The notes under the pieces: model-generated
The model's input: only the letters and a program-made list of their open reading frames with translations
Told to the model about the DNA's origin: nothing
Databases searched by the model: none
Shown: piece by piece, positions 28,355-36,041 of the stretch
How the letters are laid out: every line of letters starts with the position of its first letter
Numbering within the stretch: the stretch's first letter is position 1
DNA from: JAAFHB01 sp963677935
GTDB taxonomy: Bacteria; Bacteroidota; Bacteroidia; Bacteroidales; Prolixibacteraceae
Assembly: GCA_963677935.2 (NCBI GenBank)
Contig: CAXXEH010000003.1
Span: forward strand, 5,580,001-5,644,000
Length of the DNA stretch: 64,000 nt
Reading direction: 5' to 3'
Made by a program: the position numbers and the translations under genes

Positions 28355-28385
28355 GCGGTGGGGATGGTACGAACATCTTCACCGC
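28355..28385. promoter_or_regulatory. Stem-loop in the SusC leader
   Basis: GCGGTG (28355-28360) pairs with CACCGC (28380-28385), and GATG (28363-28366) pairs with CATC (28374-28377), separated by a 2x2 internal loop and a 7-nt apical loop. On the plus strand it is followed directly by a run of seven T (28386-28392), the layout of an intrinsic terminator for antisense transcription. On the minus strand it folds in the 5' region of the susC message. Confidence 0.5.
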
Positions 28386-28501
28386 TTTTTTTCATTGCTT
28401 AGTTCATCATAGGCAACCCCATTTTTGGTGAGTGGAAAAATATTATATATATGTTTAAAATAAACATCATTTAAAGATCAGATTTATATTCAAATACAAC
28501 A

Positions 28502-29500
28502 TTATGATTTTTTATAAATGGTTATTTTGTCCTTTCCGTTTGCATTGATTTGATGTTTAAAATGGATGGGTGAGAGCAGTTCCAACGCCTGCATAATCTG
28601 GTCAACCGGCTTATTCTTCAGGATTGTTCCGGTAAACCGGTGTGATTTAAGTTGTTGGTCAGCAAAGGTAATCTCCACATTAAACCACCTCTCCAGTTTA
28701 GTGGCGATCTGATCGAGCGGTTCATCATCGAAAAATATTTTGCCGGCTATCCAGGCTGAATAAAAGGCAGTTTCTACATTGCTGATTTCTAATGTATTGG
28801 TTTGTTTATTTTTGATCGCCATCTGTCCGGGGATTAACTGGGCAATGGTCTTTCCTGTGTTATCCTGGACCACTACTTTCCCTTCGACCAGGGTAACCAA
28901 AGTCGCTGCGTCGTCTTTATAAGCAGAGAGATTAAAGGAAGTCCCCAACACTTCAATATTCAGTTCCGTAGTATTCACGTTAAAAGGTTTATGAGACATC
29001 TTTGCCACTTCGAAATAGGCTTCCCCTTCAATTGAAACAGACCTGCTGTTTTCGGCAAAACGTTCGGGATAACGGAGGGTGGTACCCGAATTTAACCAGA
29101 TTTTGGTGCCATCACTCAATTTAATCTGGCTCATCTGCCCAAAAGGAACCGTAATCTCCGAATATCGGATCTCTTTGTCTGCCGGGAGTGATGGTTTAAT
29201 CACATTTCCGGCAATAAATGCAAGGACAATAATAGCTGCATATTTCAGTGCGCTCTTCATCCATTGCAACTGATAACTTCTTATTCGGCGTTCCACCTTT
29301 ACCCATGATCCCACCTTCCCTTCCAGAGGGATAGCGCCAACTTTAATAAGGTTGTCATGAATTCGCTGTGCTCTCTCAAATTCATGGAGATGGGTGTTGT
29401 CAGATATTATTTGGCTGAGTTCTGCCTCTTCTTCCCTGGATAATTCTCCGTGAAGTTTTCCGGCTATTTTTTTCCAGTGTTCATCGTGGTTATCGGACAT
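28502..29500 (-). CDS. FecR-family anti-sigma factor
   Basis: The 332-residue protein has a cytoplasmic N-terminal anti-sigma part (about 1-80, with EEEAELSQIISDN), one membrane helix (ALKYAAIIVLAFIAGNV, about residues 83-99) and a periplasmic FecR domain. That domain contains the family words TVPFGQMSQIKLSDGTKIWLNSGTTLRYPE, RSVSIEGEAYFEVAK, TSFNLSAY and LVEGKVVVQD. The C-terminal part (FFDDEPLDQIATKLERWFNVEITF) is the STN-interacting DUF4974-type domain. It would hold the sigma factor at 29770-30336 inactive until the SusC STN domain reports substrate. It is placed between sigma and susC genes, as is usual. Confidence 0.92.
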   Translation of the reverse strand: MSDNHDEHWKKIAGKLHGELSREEEAELSQIISDNTHLHEFERAQRIHDNLIKVGAIPLEGKVGSWVKVERRIRSYQLQWMKSALKYAAIIVLAFIAGNVIKPSLPADKEIRYSEITVPFGQMSQIKLSDGTKIWLNSGTTLRYPERFAENSRSVSIEGEAYFEVAKMSHKPFNVNTTELNIEVLGTSFNLSAYKDDAATLVTLVEGKVVVQDNTGKTIAQLIPGQMAIKNKQTNTLEISNVETAFYSAWIAGKIFFDDEPLDQIATKLERWFNVEITFADQQLKSHRFTGTILKNKPVDQIMQALELLSPIHFKHQINANGKDKITIYKKS

Positions 29501-29579
29501 CTTTTATTCTTTTTAACCTTAAGACGTAAAAGTTGTTTGGGAGGGTGACAGGGAGAATTAAAAAGTGAAAAATGAAAGA

Positions 29580-29765
29580 ATGAAGAATTGGATAATTAAG
29601 CAATTTGAAGATTCGGTAATTCGGTAATGTGATAATTTGGTAATGTGGTAATTTGACCATTCGGTAATTCGACAATGTGCTAATAGAGTAAATGGATTTA
29701 AGTTGAAATAAGTTCAAGTCAGCCACTAGTTGCCAGCCGCCAGTTCCTAATTGCCAGTTACTGAT
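29580..29765. repeat. Low-complexity degenerate short repeats between fecR and sigma genes
   Basis: From about 29588 to 29690, words of the type GGTAATTYG and GGTAATGTG recur with small variations. From 29718 to 29762, words like GCCAGTT, GCCAGCC and TTGCCAG recur. Similar GCCAG/CTGGC words occur near 30500-30530 and 32000-32035. Frames through it yield only repeat-coded peptides, so I do not call a gene. Such degenerate arrays are common in intergenic DNA of Bacteroidota. Confidence 0.6.
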
Positions 29766-29769
29766 CCCC

Positions 29770-30336
29770 CTAATTCATCGAAAATTTTGACTGAAGAATA
29801 AACAGCAGGTTGATGCTCTTTGGATCAAGTTCTTCCTTGAGAAAACGGTAGGCGCGTCCCATTTGTGTTTTTACCGTATTAACCGAAATGCCGAGTTTTT
29901 CTGCGATCTGAGCATAAGTGCACGATTCAAAAACTGCCAGTTCGAGAATGCGACGACGCTGTTCCGGAAGTTTTTCCAGTGCAATATAGAGTCTGGCATA
30001 GTGATCCATCTCGTTAATTGTTTCATTGTCTGGCAGATCTGGAATAAAGCTGACTTCAAGCAATATGATATCCCTTTTCTTTCGGATAAGATCGATTAAG
30101 CCATTTCGTAACATCAAAAAAAGGTACGATTTTACAGAATGTTCAATTAAAATCTCGCTTCGTTTCGTCCAGAGTTTGATAAAACAATCGGAAACCGCCT
30201 CCTCCAGTCCGCTTTGATTGTGATACAGTTTGGTGGCATAAAGGTACATTTGGTAATAATAGCGATCGTGCAAAACCTTTAAAGACTGGGTATTGCCTTC
30301 CCGGATATTCTTCCATAATGTCAGGTCGTCCTCCAT
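29770..30336 (-). CDS. ECF sigma factor of the FecI type
   Basis: The 188-residue protein has both sigma-70 core regions: region 2 (ALEEAVSDCFIKLWTKR-like segment at about residues 44-60 and SVKSYLFLMLRNGLIDLIRKK) and region 4 (LEKLPEQRRRILELAVFESCTYAQIAEKLGISVNTVKTQM, a helix-turn-helix). It lacks any fused domain. With FecR and the STN-type SusC it should direct RNA polymerase to the susCD and glycosidase genes when substrate is imported. A -7-like element TACTTTTG on the minus strand at 30399-30406 lies about 60 nt upstream of the start, but I found no matching TTG at the right distance. Confidence 0.92.
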   Translation of the reverse strand: MEDDLTLWKNIREGNTQSLKVLHDRYYYQMYLYATKLYHNQSGLEEAVSDCFIKLWTKRSEILIEHSVKSYLFLMLRNGLIDLIRKKRDIILLEVSFIPDLPDNETINEMDHYARLYIALEKLPEQRRRILELAVFESCTYAQIAEKLGISVNTVKTQMGRAYRFLKEELDPKSINLLFILQSKFSMN

Positions 30337-30584
30337 GAATTGAATTTAAAGTCTTGATCCGGCAGTTAGTTTAATTGCAAGCCATCAGCATGAGACTCCA
30401 AAAGTAAATATTTTTCGATTATGGAGGAGATTTGATACCTAATATTAATCGGTTTTTGACGTTTCCTATGGGTAATATAAATTTTGCGCTCATGGCATCT
30501 GGTAATTAGCTACTTGCAGCCGGCAGATTTTCGAATTGAGAAAGTAGTCATTTCAGAACAACATTTAGGATGAATGTTAATTAG

Positions 30585-31931
30585 TTATAGGTATTCCTTT
30601 GGAAATTTCCATGGAGCACGATACTCCGGAATGGCCATTTTGGAAGCCTCCTTGTCTCCGACAATTTTTTCCGTTTCGGGATCAAACCGGATGGAACGCC
30701 CCAGTTTCAATGAGAGTGTGCTTAGCTGGATGGGTAAATCAACCCGGATGTGATAACCAGGATTGCAAGAAGGTTGTTTACGGGTTTTAATACATTCGAG
30801 CCATTCAATTTCGTGACCTGGTGATGGAGGTATCGATACCGGTGGAGTCTGCATTCCATCCATTAGGTTCCCTTCGGGTAAAATAAGATGTTTGCTATAA
30901 TCGGTCTGCAAAGTTCCGTTTACTCCATGGAAATAGATGCCCAATCTTCTCCTGGTCTCTTTACCCCGGGCAAAGTCAAATCCATAACTATTTGTCAAAG
31001 AGCTCATCCATGTCATTGTTAATTTCGGATAGCGCATAATTACTTCATGGTTGTCGTAGGCATCGCCGTCATCCTTGATAATAAAACGTCCGCCAGCGGC
31101 GCTCACTTCTGTGGGATAACCCAGGTCGAGCGCCCAGATTGGAAGGTCAATGATATGGGGCGCCATTCCGGGAGTCCATCCACCGCTGAAATCATACCAG
31201 AATCCATGGTAGAATGCGTCTTTGACCAGGTTGGGGTTAAATGGCTGCATCCGTGCAGGACCTACCCAATTCTCCCAATCCATTCCTTTGGGAATATTCG
31301 TGGTGTTGTTTCCAAGGCCAATACCTTTGGCTTCGTTCATCACATTAAAAGTTCTTACAGTCCCAATTTCACCCAGGTTGCCCGATCGAATTAACTCGAC
31401 CACCCGGCGGTAATTCTCGCTGGCATGAATCTGTGTCCCGATCTGGCAGATGACGTTATGTTTTCTCACTGCATTTCGCACGGCAAGACTTTCACCCACA
31501 TGCATTGTCATTGGTTTCTGAAGATAAATGTCTTTACCTGCCTTTGCCGCTTCAACAGCCATTATCGCATGCCAATGAGCCGGTGTTGCAATAATTACTG
31601 CATCAAGATCTTTATGGAGCAGCAACTCCCTGAAATCGGTATACCCGGTGCAGGTATTCTTGAATTTTTCGACAATTGGATCCAGACGGTCTTTCCACAC
31701 ATCACAAGCAGCAACAACCACAACATTGGGTTGAGCGGCACATGCGGACAGGTTAGCTTTTCCCAAACCCCCGCAACCAATAATCCCGAGATTAATCTTA
31801 TCGCCTGGCGCCATCCCTTTGCCGAAAAGGGCGGACGATTGCAGTATCATTGGCGCCGCAATGGCTGCGGCACTTGTTGTTTTTATAAACTGACGACGTG
31901 AATTGAAAGAATCGGAATTATTTGTTTTCAT
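30585..31931 (-). CDS. Tat-exported Gfo/Idh/MocA oxidoreductase (second copy)
   Basis: The 448-residue protein starts with a Tat-like leader (SRRQFIKTTSAAAIAAPMIL, residues 11-30). The nucleotide-binding segment is INLGIIGCGGLGKANLSA and the conserved lysine motif is DIYLQKPMTMHVGESLAV. The barrel-facing segment FSGGWTPGMAPHIIDLPIWAL replaces the DWGAH-type sequence of the first copy, so the two are different subfamilies and likely differ in substrate. The C-terminal NPGYHIRVDLPIQLSTLSLKLGRSI is typical of exported members. It is encoded downstream of the PmoA-like lipoprotein gene (165-nt gap) and upstream of the sigma factor gene (248-nt gap with no gene), so it may be in the same regulon. 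Confidence 0.85.
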   Translation of the reverse strand: MKTNNSDSFNSRRQFIKTTSAAAIAAPMILQSSALFGKGMAPGDKINLGIIGCGGLGKANLSACAAQPNVVVVAACDVWKDRLDPIVEKFKNTCTGYTDFRELLLHKDLDAVIIATPAHWHAIMAVEAAKAGKDIYLQKPMTMHVGESLAVRNAVRKHNVICQIGTQIHASENYRRVVELIRSGNLGEIGTVRTFNVMNEAKGIGLGNNTTNIPKGMDWENWVGPARMQPFNPNLVKDAFYHGFWYDFSGGWTPGMAPHIIDLPIWALDLGYPTEVSAAGGRFIIKDDGDAYDNHEVIMRYPKLTMTWMSSLTNSYGFDFARGKETRRRLGIYFHGVNGTLQTDYSKHLILPEGNLMDGMQTPPVSIPPSPGHEIEWLECIKTRKQPSCNPGYHIRVDLPIQLSTLSLKLGRSIRFDPETEKIVGDKEASKMAIPEYRAPWKFPKEYL

Positions 31932-32096
31932 AGTTTTGATGGTATTGATTGAATATGAGGTATATATTTGATTTGTCTTTGTAATATTTATACAATTAAA
32001 AGGCTGCTTGCAACTGGCTGCTGGTAGCTGGCATTTTTCTAACGCTGGAAAATCATCGGTAATGAACTCATCATTTCAAATGGTATTAAACAGGTG

Positions 32097-33110
32097 TTAT
32101 TCCGGTATAGAAAACTCAGGCAGAACTGTCCCTTTTGAATTATAACTATCCCAAAGTGAAGATGCCAAAGCCTGATCAGGAGCAGTCCCGGAATGGACAA
32201 AAAGCCTGAAACGAAGCACCAAAGATTTACCTTTGATCAGAGGATAACGAGTACCCGAGGCAGGAAAAGTAGGCTGACACCACGAAAGATCAGGGTATTG
32301 AACCCAGTCGCCCGGATAGTCAGGATTTTGGAAATATTGCAGCACCATTAATCCCGAAGAGGTTTTGGCGCCGGTAAATAATCCACTCAGATCGGACCAC
32401 GACCTCCTCGGAACGACGATTGTAGTATCGGTATAGGTTGTAATTTTCTGCTGCCTTGGGGACTGCATCCTGATATTTAGTCCGCCATAATGTGCGGTAC
32501 CGCGACGGGCAATGGTGATGCTGTCCTTTAGAGCAACAAATCTGAACGCAAGATCGATGATGCGTCCCAAGTCTGTTTCACGATAAGTCTGGATAATCGC
32601 AACCTCGCGCACGATCGGGATGCTATCTTTCCACATCCAGACATTTTCAGCTTCGATCCGGGCAAAATCGGTTTCGATTTGATGGTTTATTTTCCCGGTG
32701 GGTCGTGCAAAGACGATCTGAAGTGCGTGAAGATCTCCACGTTTGGCGCCAAAATCAACCTCAGGCCAGGCCCAGTAAATTCCGCGGTGGTGGGGATGAT
32801 CTTTTGACCAGTCACGTGTCAGCATTTCGCCCTGAAGTCCATAAATCGGATGAATATAATTACTACGTGAAACGGCATAAATGCTGGGATTTGCCATAAA
32901 AGTATCATTCTTTACCCGGACATAATGATTTGCAGCTAACGTATCAACAGCATCTTTCTCATAAACAGTCTTGTAGTTGTACTGAAGAACCGGTTTTCCA
33001 CCTTCAGTGATCATGAGTTGCCCGTTATTATCTTTTACTGACATCCGCGAAACACAGGATGTAAGTGTTAGGATTCCTGAGAATAGCAGGAGAGTGATTA
33101 CTCTTTCCAT
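32097..33110 (-). CDS. PmoA-like (DUF6807) family lipoprotein
   Basis: The 337-residue protein begins with a lipobox leader (LLLFSGILTLTSCVSR). It carries the family's strongest signature, KDHPHHRGIYWAWPEVDFG, near residue 98-116, and a later LNIRMQSPRQQK and GLMVLQYFQNPDYPGDWVQYP. This family is often annotated methane monooxygenase PmoA-like, but that name is misleading: it is widespread next to exported Gfo/Idh/MocA genes in glycan-degrading bacteria and its reaction is not known to me. The His pair in HPHHRG suggests metal or sugar contact. A well-formed Bacteroidota promoter lies 34-63 nt upstream. Confidence 0.75.
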   Translation of the reverse strand: MERVITLLLFSGILTLTSCVSRMSVKDNNGQLMITEGGKPVLQYNYKTVYEKDAVDTLAANHYVRVKNDTFMANPSIYAVSRSNYIHPIYGLQGEMLTRDWSKDHPHHRGIYWAWPEVDFGAKRGDLHALQIVFARPTGKINHQIETDFARIEAENVWMWKDSIPIVREVAIIQTYRETDLGRIIDLAFRFVALKDSITIARRGTAHYGGLNIRMQSPRQQKITTYTDTTIVVPRRSWSDLSGLFTGAKTSSGLMVLQYFQNPDYPGDWVQYPDLSWCQPTFPASGTRYPLIKGKSLVLRFRLFVHSGTAPDQALASSLWDSYNSKGTVLPEFSIPE

Positions 33111-33497
33111 AGGTAAGAATTAAATAAGAAGGTTATTTAAATTCAAAGATAGCAGAAAGTTGCGAATTGTCAATTTTCAGCGATTATTTGCATCTGAACG
33201 CTGATGTTGGAGTAAAACCTTACCATTCGAATGATTGGATCAAACTGTGAATCTCAAACATCGGGTTCTGCCGGAAAGAAAATTTATTGATCAAAATATT
33301 TTGGATACCACGGTTTATCTTTATAACCTTTATACTTTTGTGTCCTCTTTTATCGGTTATTCAAAAGTCGTTTCAAGATGTTTTTCAGATGAGATACCTA
33401 ACTGGAAAGGATCTGATTGATTCGAAAAAAGTAGTTAAAAAGATGATAATATAGAGCTATTTTTAGATTCCAATCGTATAAAATAATTTAAAACAGA
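33111..33497. other. Divergent intergenic region
   Basis: This 387-nt gap separates the minus-strand PmoA-like gene from the plus-strand URO-D-family gene. It holds the minus-strand promoter at 33144-33173. On the plus strand only a -7-like TACTTTTG at 33333-33340 was found, without a TTG at 19 nt. A 61-codon frame at 33235-33420 shows no protein-like character. Confidence 0.5.
33144..33173 (-). promoter_or_regulatory. Bacteroidota-type promoter of the PmoA-like gene
   Basis: On the minus strand TTG (33171-33173) is followed after exactly 19 nt by TATCTTTG (33144-33151), matching the -33 TTG and -7 TAnnTTTG consensus of the primary sigma factor of this phylum. The start codon at 33110 is about 34 nt further on, leaving a short leader. 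Confidence 0.7.
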
Positions 33498-34634
33498 ATG
33501 ACAAAAAAATTTGATGTTTCCCTTTCTGATTCTCAGGCGACTGCAATAGCCCCGATCCAAACTAAAGACTTCGATTTTGCAGAATACAAGGATTACGCTG
33601 ACAAGCTTGATGAAAAATGCAGACTATTTACCAACGCAGATTCAGGTGTGATGGTCTATCGGCGTATGCGTGCAGGTGAATGTTTTTCCTATGGCTGCAG
33701 GGACATGGTCAACTCCCTCCATTTGCAATTGGGTGCGCTTAAAACAAGTATTAACTACAAAGCTGATGTCCCAAATTTTCTTGAACCATGGTATGGAATC
33801 GGAACGATTTCAAGTGCATTTGGCGGAGATTACCTCTGGCATCCGGGTAACGCTCCTGCTTTAAAGACCAGATTCTCGTCAGTACAGGAGATGCTTGATT
33901 TTGAGCCAACGCCTGTTGCCAAAACTGCAATTGGGAAACACACCCTTGAAATGATTGAGTTTTTTATGGATCAGACAAAGGGGATGCTCCCTATGTCATT
34001 AACCGATTGTCAATCTCCACTCAATATGGTTGGCCATTTGTGTCCGATTGACGGTTTTTTTATGGATATGATCCTTGCTCCGGAGAAAGTTCAGCGGTTT
34101 CTTGAGATCTTGGCTGATTTGTCGATTGAATTCAATCAAGAGCAACTTAAGCTTATTGGGAATTCATTAGTAAGTCCCGGACATGGATTTGCTTCATCCA
34201 GGGTATGGAAGGGGCTGGGTATGAGTGATGATAATGCCATCATGATTTCACCCGAACAGTATACCGAAATAGCCGCTCCCTCGGTTAAAAAAATCTGCGA
34301 TCATTTTGGTGGTCCTGTTTTTCATTCTTGTGGCGATTGGACTCAATGGATTGATGAAGTGTTAAATATTAAGGGTTTGATTATGGCCGATGGTGCTTTT
34401 TCACCTGAAACTGATCCTAATGCGATTCCCGATCCTGAGCATTTTCATAAGTTCCGAAATACGGGAGTTATTCTGAATGCAAGGATCGTTGGAGATATTA
34501 GCGTGATTGAGGAGAAGGTAAAAAGGTTATGGAGGCCCGGGATGAAATTGATTGTGGTTACCTTTTGCAAGTCACCTGAGGAACAAGATGAGGCGTATAA
34601 TTGCATTCATGAAATTTGTGAAACGGGGAAATAA
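33498..34634 (+). CDS. Uroporphyrinogen-decarboxylase-family protein, methyltransferase-like
   Basis: The 378-residue cytoplasmic protein has the URO-D barrel: WYGIGTISSAFGGDYLW, LTDCQSPLNMVGHLC and ISPEQYTEIAAPSVKKICDHFGG. It carries HSCG (H276, C278) and a late Cys357 in TFCKS. This His-x-Cys plus distal Cys set is the zinc site of MtaA/corrinoid-type methyltransferases in the superfamily and is absent from true HemE. It is therefore more likely a methyltransferase or demethylase than a heme enzyme. No corrinoid protein is encoded nearby. Its stop overlaps the start of the MFS gene by one base, so the two form an operon. Methyl-group removal from an imported methylated compound is a speculation. 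Confidence 0.75.
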   Translation: MTKKFDVSLSDSQATAIAPIQTKDFDFAEYKDYADKLDEKCRLFTNADSGVMVYRRMRAGECFSYGCRDMVNSLHLQLGALKTSINYKADVPNFLEPWYGIGTISSAFGGDYLWHPGNAPALKTRFSSVQEMLDFEPTPVAKTAIGKHTLEMIEFFMDQTKGMLPMSLTDCQSPLNMVGHLCPIDGFFMDMILAPEKVQRFLEILADLSIEFNQEQLKLIGNSLVSPGHGFASSRVWKGLGMSDDNAIMISPEQYTEIAAPSVKKICDHFGGPVFHSCGDWTQWIDEVLNIKGLIMADGAFSPETDPNAIPDPEHFHKFRNTGVILNARIVGDISVIEEKVKRLWRPGMKLIVVTFCKSPEEQDEAYNCIHEICETGK

Positions 34635-35887
34635 TGGACAAAAATATCGGGAATTACCGCTGGCGTGTATTAGTACTTATATTTTTCGCTACCACAATAA
34701 ACTATATCGACAGGCAAGTCCTGGGAATGTTAAAACCTTATATTGCCCAGGATTTGGGATGGACAGAATCGGGTTATGGCTATATTGTAACTTCGTTTCA
34801 GGTTGCTTATGCAATGGGGTTGCTTTTTGCAGGGAGGATACTGGATAAAATAGGAACCAAATCGGGTTATACCATTGCAATTGCGATTTGGAGTTTTGCC
34901 GGAATGGCCCATGCTGCTGCAAGATCTGTTTTTTCGTTTGGTGTCGCCAGATTCTTTCTGGGTTTGGGCGAATCGGCTAATTTCCCGGCTGCCATAAAAT
35001 CGGTAGCCGAATGGTTCCCAAAGAAAGAAAGGGCGCTGGCTACCGGGTTCTTTAACTCCGGTTCGAGTATAGGCGCCATTGTTGCTCCAATCATTGTCAC
35101 TTCGGTTACCGTTGTTTATGGTTGGCAATGGGCGTTTTTAATAACGGGAGGACTGGGTTTTATCTGGATTGTTTTTTGGGTCTTGTTTTATAAATTACCT
35201 CAAAACCACGCTAAACTGTCAAAATCGGAATACATACATATTCTGAGTGATCAGGACAGTGAAAATGATCAATCAATGTCGTGGCGCGAAATTATTGCCT
35301 ATCGTCAAACCAAAGCCGTTTGTATGACCCGATTTATTACCGATTGGGTATGGTGGTTTTTCCTCTTCTGGGGCCCTGCCTTTTTAAATAAAACCTTCGG
35401 GGTTAATCTACAGGAAGTTGTTTTGCCGCTAATTATTATTTACTCATCTGCGGCATTTGGAGGGATTTTTATCGGTTGGGTGTCATCCACATTCATTAAA
35501 TCAGGTAAAAGCATTGATTATTCCAGAAAAACATCCATCCTTATCTGTGCACTAATCGTTCTGCCGATCATGGCAGCTCCAAAAATTAATAACCTTTGGA
35601 TAGTTACCGGGCTGATTTCTATGGCGACTGCTGCTCACCAGGGTTGGGCTTCCAATATTTTCACCATTGTTTCCGATATTTTCCCCAAAAAGGTGGTTGG
35701 CACTGTTGTTGGATTATCTGGATTTTCGGGTGCTGTCGGTGGAGCACTGGCAGCCTCTCTGGTTGGCCTGGTGCTTCAATCTACCAATAGTTATTTTCTG
35801 ATTTTATCTGTTGCAGGATTCTCTTATTTAATTGCATGGATGATACTTAAATTAATGATTCCCAAAATCGAACCAATAAAATTTTGA
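34634..35887 (+). CDS. MFS transporter, hexuronate/anion-symporter type
   Basis: The 417-residue protein has about 12 membrane helices in two halves. It opens with YRWRVLVLIFFATTINYIDRQVLGMLKP, which is the hallmark of the anion:cation symporter family (ExuT-like). A helix-4/5 signature GLGESANFPAAIKSVAEWFPKKERALATG and the later GLSGFSGAVGGALAASLVG also fit ExuT/GudP-type carriers of hexuronates, sugar acids or phthalate-like anions. It sits in the inner membrane. Coupling with the URO-D-type gene (1-nt overlap) implies that the two act on the same small organic acid or sugar derivative. The exact substrate is unknown. Confidence 0.85.
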   Translation: MDKNIGNYRWRVLVLIFFATTINYIDRQVLGMLKPYIAQDLGWTESGYGYIVTSFQVAYAMGLLFAGRILDKIGTKSGYTIAIAIWSFAGMAHAAARSVFSFGVARFFLGLGESANFPAAIKSVAEWFPKKERALATGFFNSGSSIGAIVAPIIVTSVTVVYGWQWAFLITGGLGFIWIVFWVLFYKLPQNHAKLSKSEYIHILSDQDSENDQSMSWREIIAYRQTKAVCMTRFITDWVWWFFLFWGPAFLNKTFGVNLQEVVLPLIIIYSSAAFGGIFIGWVSSTFIKSGKSIDYSRKTSILICALIVLPIMAAPKINNLWIVTGLISMATAAHQGWASNIFTIVSDIFPKKVVGTVVGLSGFSGAVGGALAASLVGLVLQSTNSYFLILSVAGFSYLIAWMILKLMIPKIEPIKF

Positions 35888-35933
35888 TTTCTATCTTTAT
35901 GGTTATTCCTTATTCATGGTAAGGCTTTCGCTG

Positions 35934-35974
35934 TATAAAAAAACCGGAGCAGAACTTTGAGTCTACTCCGGTTT
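35934..35974 (-). terminator. Rho-independent terminator of the second susCD operon
   Basis: AAACCGGAG (35941-35949) pairs with CTCCGGTTT (35966-35974), with a 16-nt loop. On the minus strand the stem is followed by a run of seven T (35943-35937). It lies 67 nt after the susD stop at 36042. In the plus direction the T-run is weak, so termination of the MFS gene here is less certain. Confidence 0.85.
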
Positions 35975-36041
35975 AGTTGATTATTAAAATGGATATTGCT
36001 TAAGCCCTCCTGAAATTGTATTCAGGAGCTAAACATTTATG

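Noticed and set aside
29490..29726. A 78-codon minus-strand frame between fecR and the sigma gene
   Set aside because: It overlaps the fecR start and is coded by the degenerate GGTAAT-type repeats, giving a low-complexity peptide.
32097..33110. Reading the PmoA-like gene as a methane monooxygenase subunit
   Set aside because: It is a signal-peptide lipoprotein without membrane helices and sits in a glycan locus; the name is a database legacy.
33235..33420. A 61-codon plus-strand frame in the divergent region
   Set aside because: Composition is not protein-like and the frame contains a -7-like promoter element; no homology recognised.
33498..34634. Calling the URO-D-family gene hemE
   Set aside because: It has the zinc-ligand set of methyltransferases and is coupled to a permease, not to heme genes.
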